Positions 6,814 to 7,588 of a stretch of DNA of 7,588 nucleotides are shown here, piece by piece. Origin of the DNA: an uncultured Porphyromonadaceae bacterium (GTDB lineage: Bacteria; Bacteroidota; Bacteroidia; Bacteroidales; Muribaculaceae); assembly GCA_900552325.1 (NCBI GenBank), contig URZG01000099.1:1-7588 (forward strand). The letters run 5' to 3'. Below the pieces are notes generated by a model. It was not told the DNA's origin, ran no database searches, and saw only the letters and a list, made by a program, of their open reading frames with translations. The translations under genes and the position numbers were made by a program. The first letter of the stretch is position 1. The number at the start of each line of letters is the position of its first letter.

Positions 6814-7485
6814 TCATTTCAACGCCTCAATTTTGGCAATAGTAGTATCAGGCAAAATGTCTATACCATAGAATAAATGGCTACTCTGATAGCCGAGAAA
6901 ATCTATATATTTGAGGATCAAGGCGTATTTGCTTTGTGCTTTGGCCATGTCGATGTTGCCGTTCTCATCAAAGCAAATAGCCTCATGGTGGGCTATGCGA
7001 TTGCGAAAGGTCTTTATGTCCTGAAGTTCATTGAACACAGCTCTTTGCCCTAAACCGGCAGTTCGGTTCGGAAATATGTGCAATAAGTTCTGACCTCCAA
7101 GCCTAAACGGTTGTCGCGTAAACAAGTGTGTCCAAAAACCGAAAGAAACCGAGGAAACCACACGGTCGTTTGTATATCGCCCTTTTTGCCTGAGATTAGT
7201 GATTATCCGAAGCACTTCATTTCTCTGCGGCGCGTTCTCAATCATACCTCCGGGTTGCATCTGATTCTTCACCCATTCGGCATCATTGAATACACCTTGA
7301 TAATGGGTGTTTATGGCATTTCGAAGCACTACCTCAAATATATTCAGGATGCCATAAAACTTTTGGCATAATTTTAAGTTATGCCTATAAAGGGTTAGTG
7401 CTTTGGCGGTATTACCCCCGCAAGCAACTAAATATTTGTTGAGGCGAGCCGGAGAAAATGCCTTTTCATACTCAGAATATTTCAC
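6814..7485 (-). CDS. Abi-like family protein with HEPN ribonuclease motif
   Basis: The 223-residue product belongs to the Abi-like (Abi_2) group, whose members are linked to abortive infection and belong to the HEPN superfamily of RNases. Visible family marks are the N-terminal LVACGGNTAKALTLYRHN (19-36), EVVLRNAINTHY (51-62), SFGFWTHLF (114-122) and RNRIAHHE (161-168). In the last, Arg161-Asn162 and His166 form the canonical HEPN RNxxxH active site. There is no signal peptide or membrane segment, so it is cytoplasmic. The start is GTG at 7485-7483; an in-frame TAA lies a short way upstream with no ATG between, and the next Met is at residue 76. A good promoter lies just upstream (7514-7545). 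The gene is visibly AT-richer than its neighbours and has its own promoter, both suggesting horizontal acquisition. RNA cleavage and a defence or toxin role are inferred from the family; the target is unknown. No partner gene is visible in the window. Confidence 0.87.
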   Translation of the reverse strand: MKYSEYEKAFSPARLNKYLVACGGNTAKALTLYRHNLKLCQKFYGILNIFEVVLRNAINTHYQGVFNDAEWVKNQMQPGGMIENAPQRNEVLRIITNLRQKGRYTNDRVVSSVSFGFWTHLFTRQPFRLGGQNLLHIFPNRTAGLGQRAVFNELQDIKTFRNRIAHHEAICFDENGNIDMAKAQSKYALILKYIDFLGYQSSHLFYGIDILPDTTIAKIEALK

Positions 7486-7509
7486 TTCGTGATTTTTAAC
7501 GTATTGTAA

Positions 7510-7541
7510 TTTGCAAAATTACGAATTTAGTTATAACTTTG
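7510..7541 (+). promoter_or_regulatory. Predicted Bacteroidetes-type promoter pointing out of the window
   Basis: TTTG (7510-7513), a 20-bp spacer, and TAACTTTG (7534-7541) match both consensus boxes (TTTG and TAnnTTTG) exactly. Initiation would be expected at about 7547-7550, just ahead of a hairpin-rich segment. It shares its DNA with the minus-strand promoter: each -33 box directly abuts the other's -7 box. Confidence 0.72.
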
Positions 7542-7545
7542 CAAC
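7514..7545 (-). promoter_or_regulatory. Predicted Bacteroidetes-type promoter of the abi-like gene
   Basis: Read on the minus strand, TAATTTTG (7521-7514) matches the Bacteroidetes -7 consensus TAnnTTTG exactly. GTTG (7545-7542) matches three of four bases of the -33 box TTTG, with a 20-bp spacer inside the usual range. Initiation would fall at about 7508-7505, giving a leader of roughly 20 nt before the GTG start. Confidence 0.66.
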
Positions 7546-7551
7546 GGAATC

Positions 7552-7586
7552 CCCCGAGTGTCCCTGTCTTCGGACAAACCTCGGGG
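7552..7586 (+). other. Strongly structured 5' RNA segment (ncRNA, leader or terminator; truncated by window edge)
   Basis: Directly after the predicted start site, CCCCGAG (7552-7558) pairs perfectly with CTCGGGG (7580-7586). Inside are two competing hairpins: TGTC/GACA closed by a C(UUCG)G tetraloop (7565-7576), or TGTCC/GGACA (7559-7563 with 7572-7576). The stem begins within a few bases of the expected 5' end, as in stable small RNAs and in structured leaders. Two T residues follow before the window ends, so a terminator of a very short transcript is also possible. I do not recognise a named RNA family. Confidence 0.5.
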
Positions 7587-7588
7587 TT

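Noticed and set aside
7111..7371. An 86-codon plus-strand ORF opposite the abi-like gene
   Set aside because: It lies wholly inside the conserved abi-like reading frame, which carries the family motifs; no promoter or motif supports it.

Overview
The window most likely comes from a GC-rich member of the order Bacteroidales. A Muribaculaceae-like gut bacterium is my best guess, at low confidence. Signs of this are gene starts without Shine-Dalgarno sequences, promoter-like sites of the Bacteroidetes type (TTTG ... TAnnTTTG), an Arg/Asp/Gly-rich tail on PNPase, and a long S41 processing protease.

Layout, left to right. (1) 1-1251, plus strand: the C-terminal part of polynucleotide phosphorylase (pnp), followed by a clear intrinsic terminator. 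(2) 1362-2177, plus: a small lipoprotein with YD/RHS-like repeats, followed by a strong terminator that could work in both directions. (3) 2269-2359: a 91-bp inverted-repeat element between convergent genes. Each 30-nt arm is itself a GTAG-headed hairpin, the architecture of a REPIN (paired REP sequences mobilised by RAYT transposases). (4) 6648 down to 2403, minus: a compact three-gene operon of an S41 C-terminal processing protease, hflX and dgt. The first two overlap by one base (TGATG) and the next junction has 20 bp. The likely common theme is housekeeping and stress: envelope proteolysis, ribosome rescue and dGTP control. (5) 7485 down to 6814, minus: an AT-richer, probably acquired gene for a short Abi-like HEPN protein with an intact RNxxxH ribonuclease motif. 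(6) 7510-7588: two head-to-head promoters that share the same 36 bp. One points into the abi gene. The other is a perfect match to the Bacteroidetes consensus and points out of the window into a strongly structured RNA segment cut by the window edge.

The most interesting part is the right end. A HEPN (Abi_2-type) toxin-like gene shares a bidirectional promoter with a structured transcript that could be an RNA partner (antitoxin), a leader, or the start of an unrelated gene. The window ends before this can be decided. The second point of interest is the REPIN-like element.
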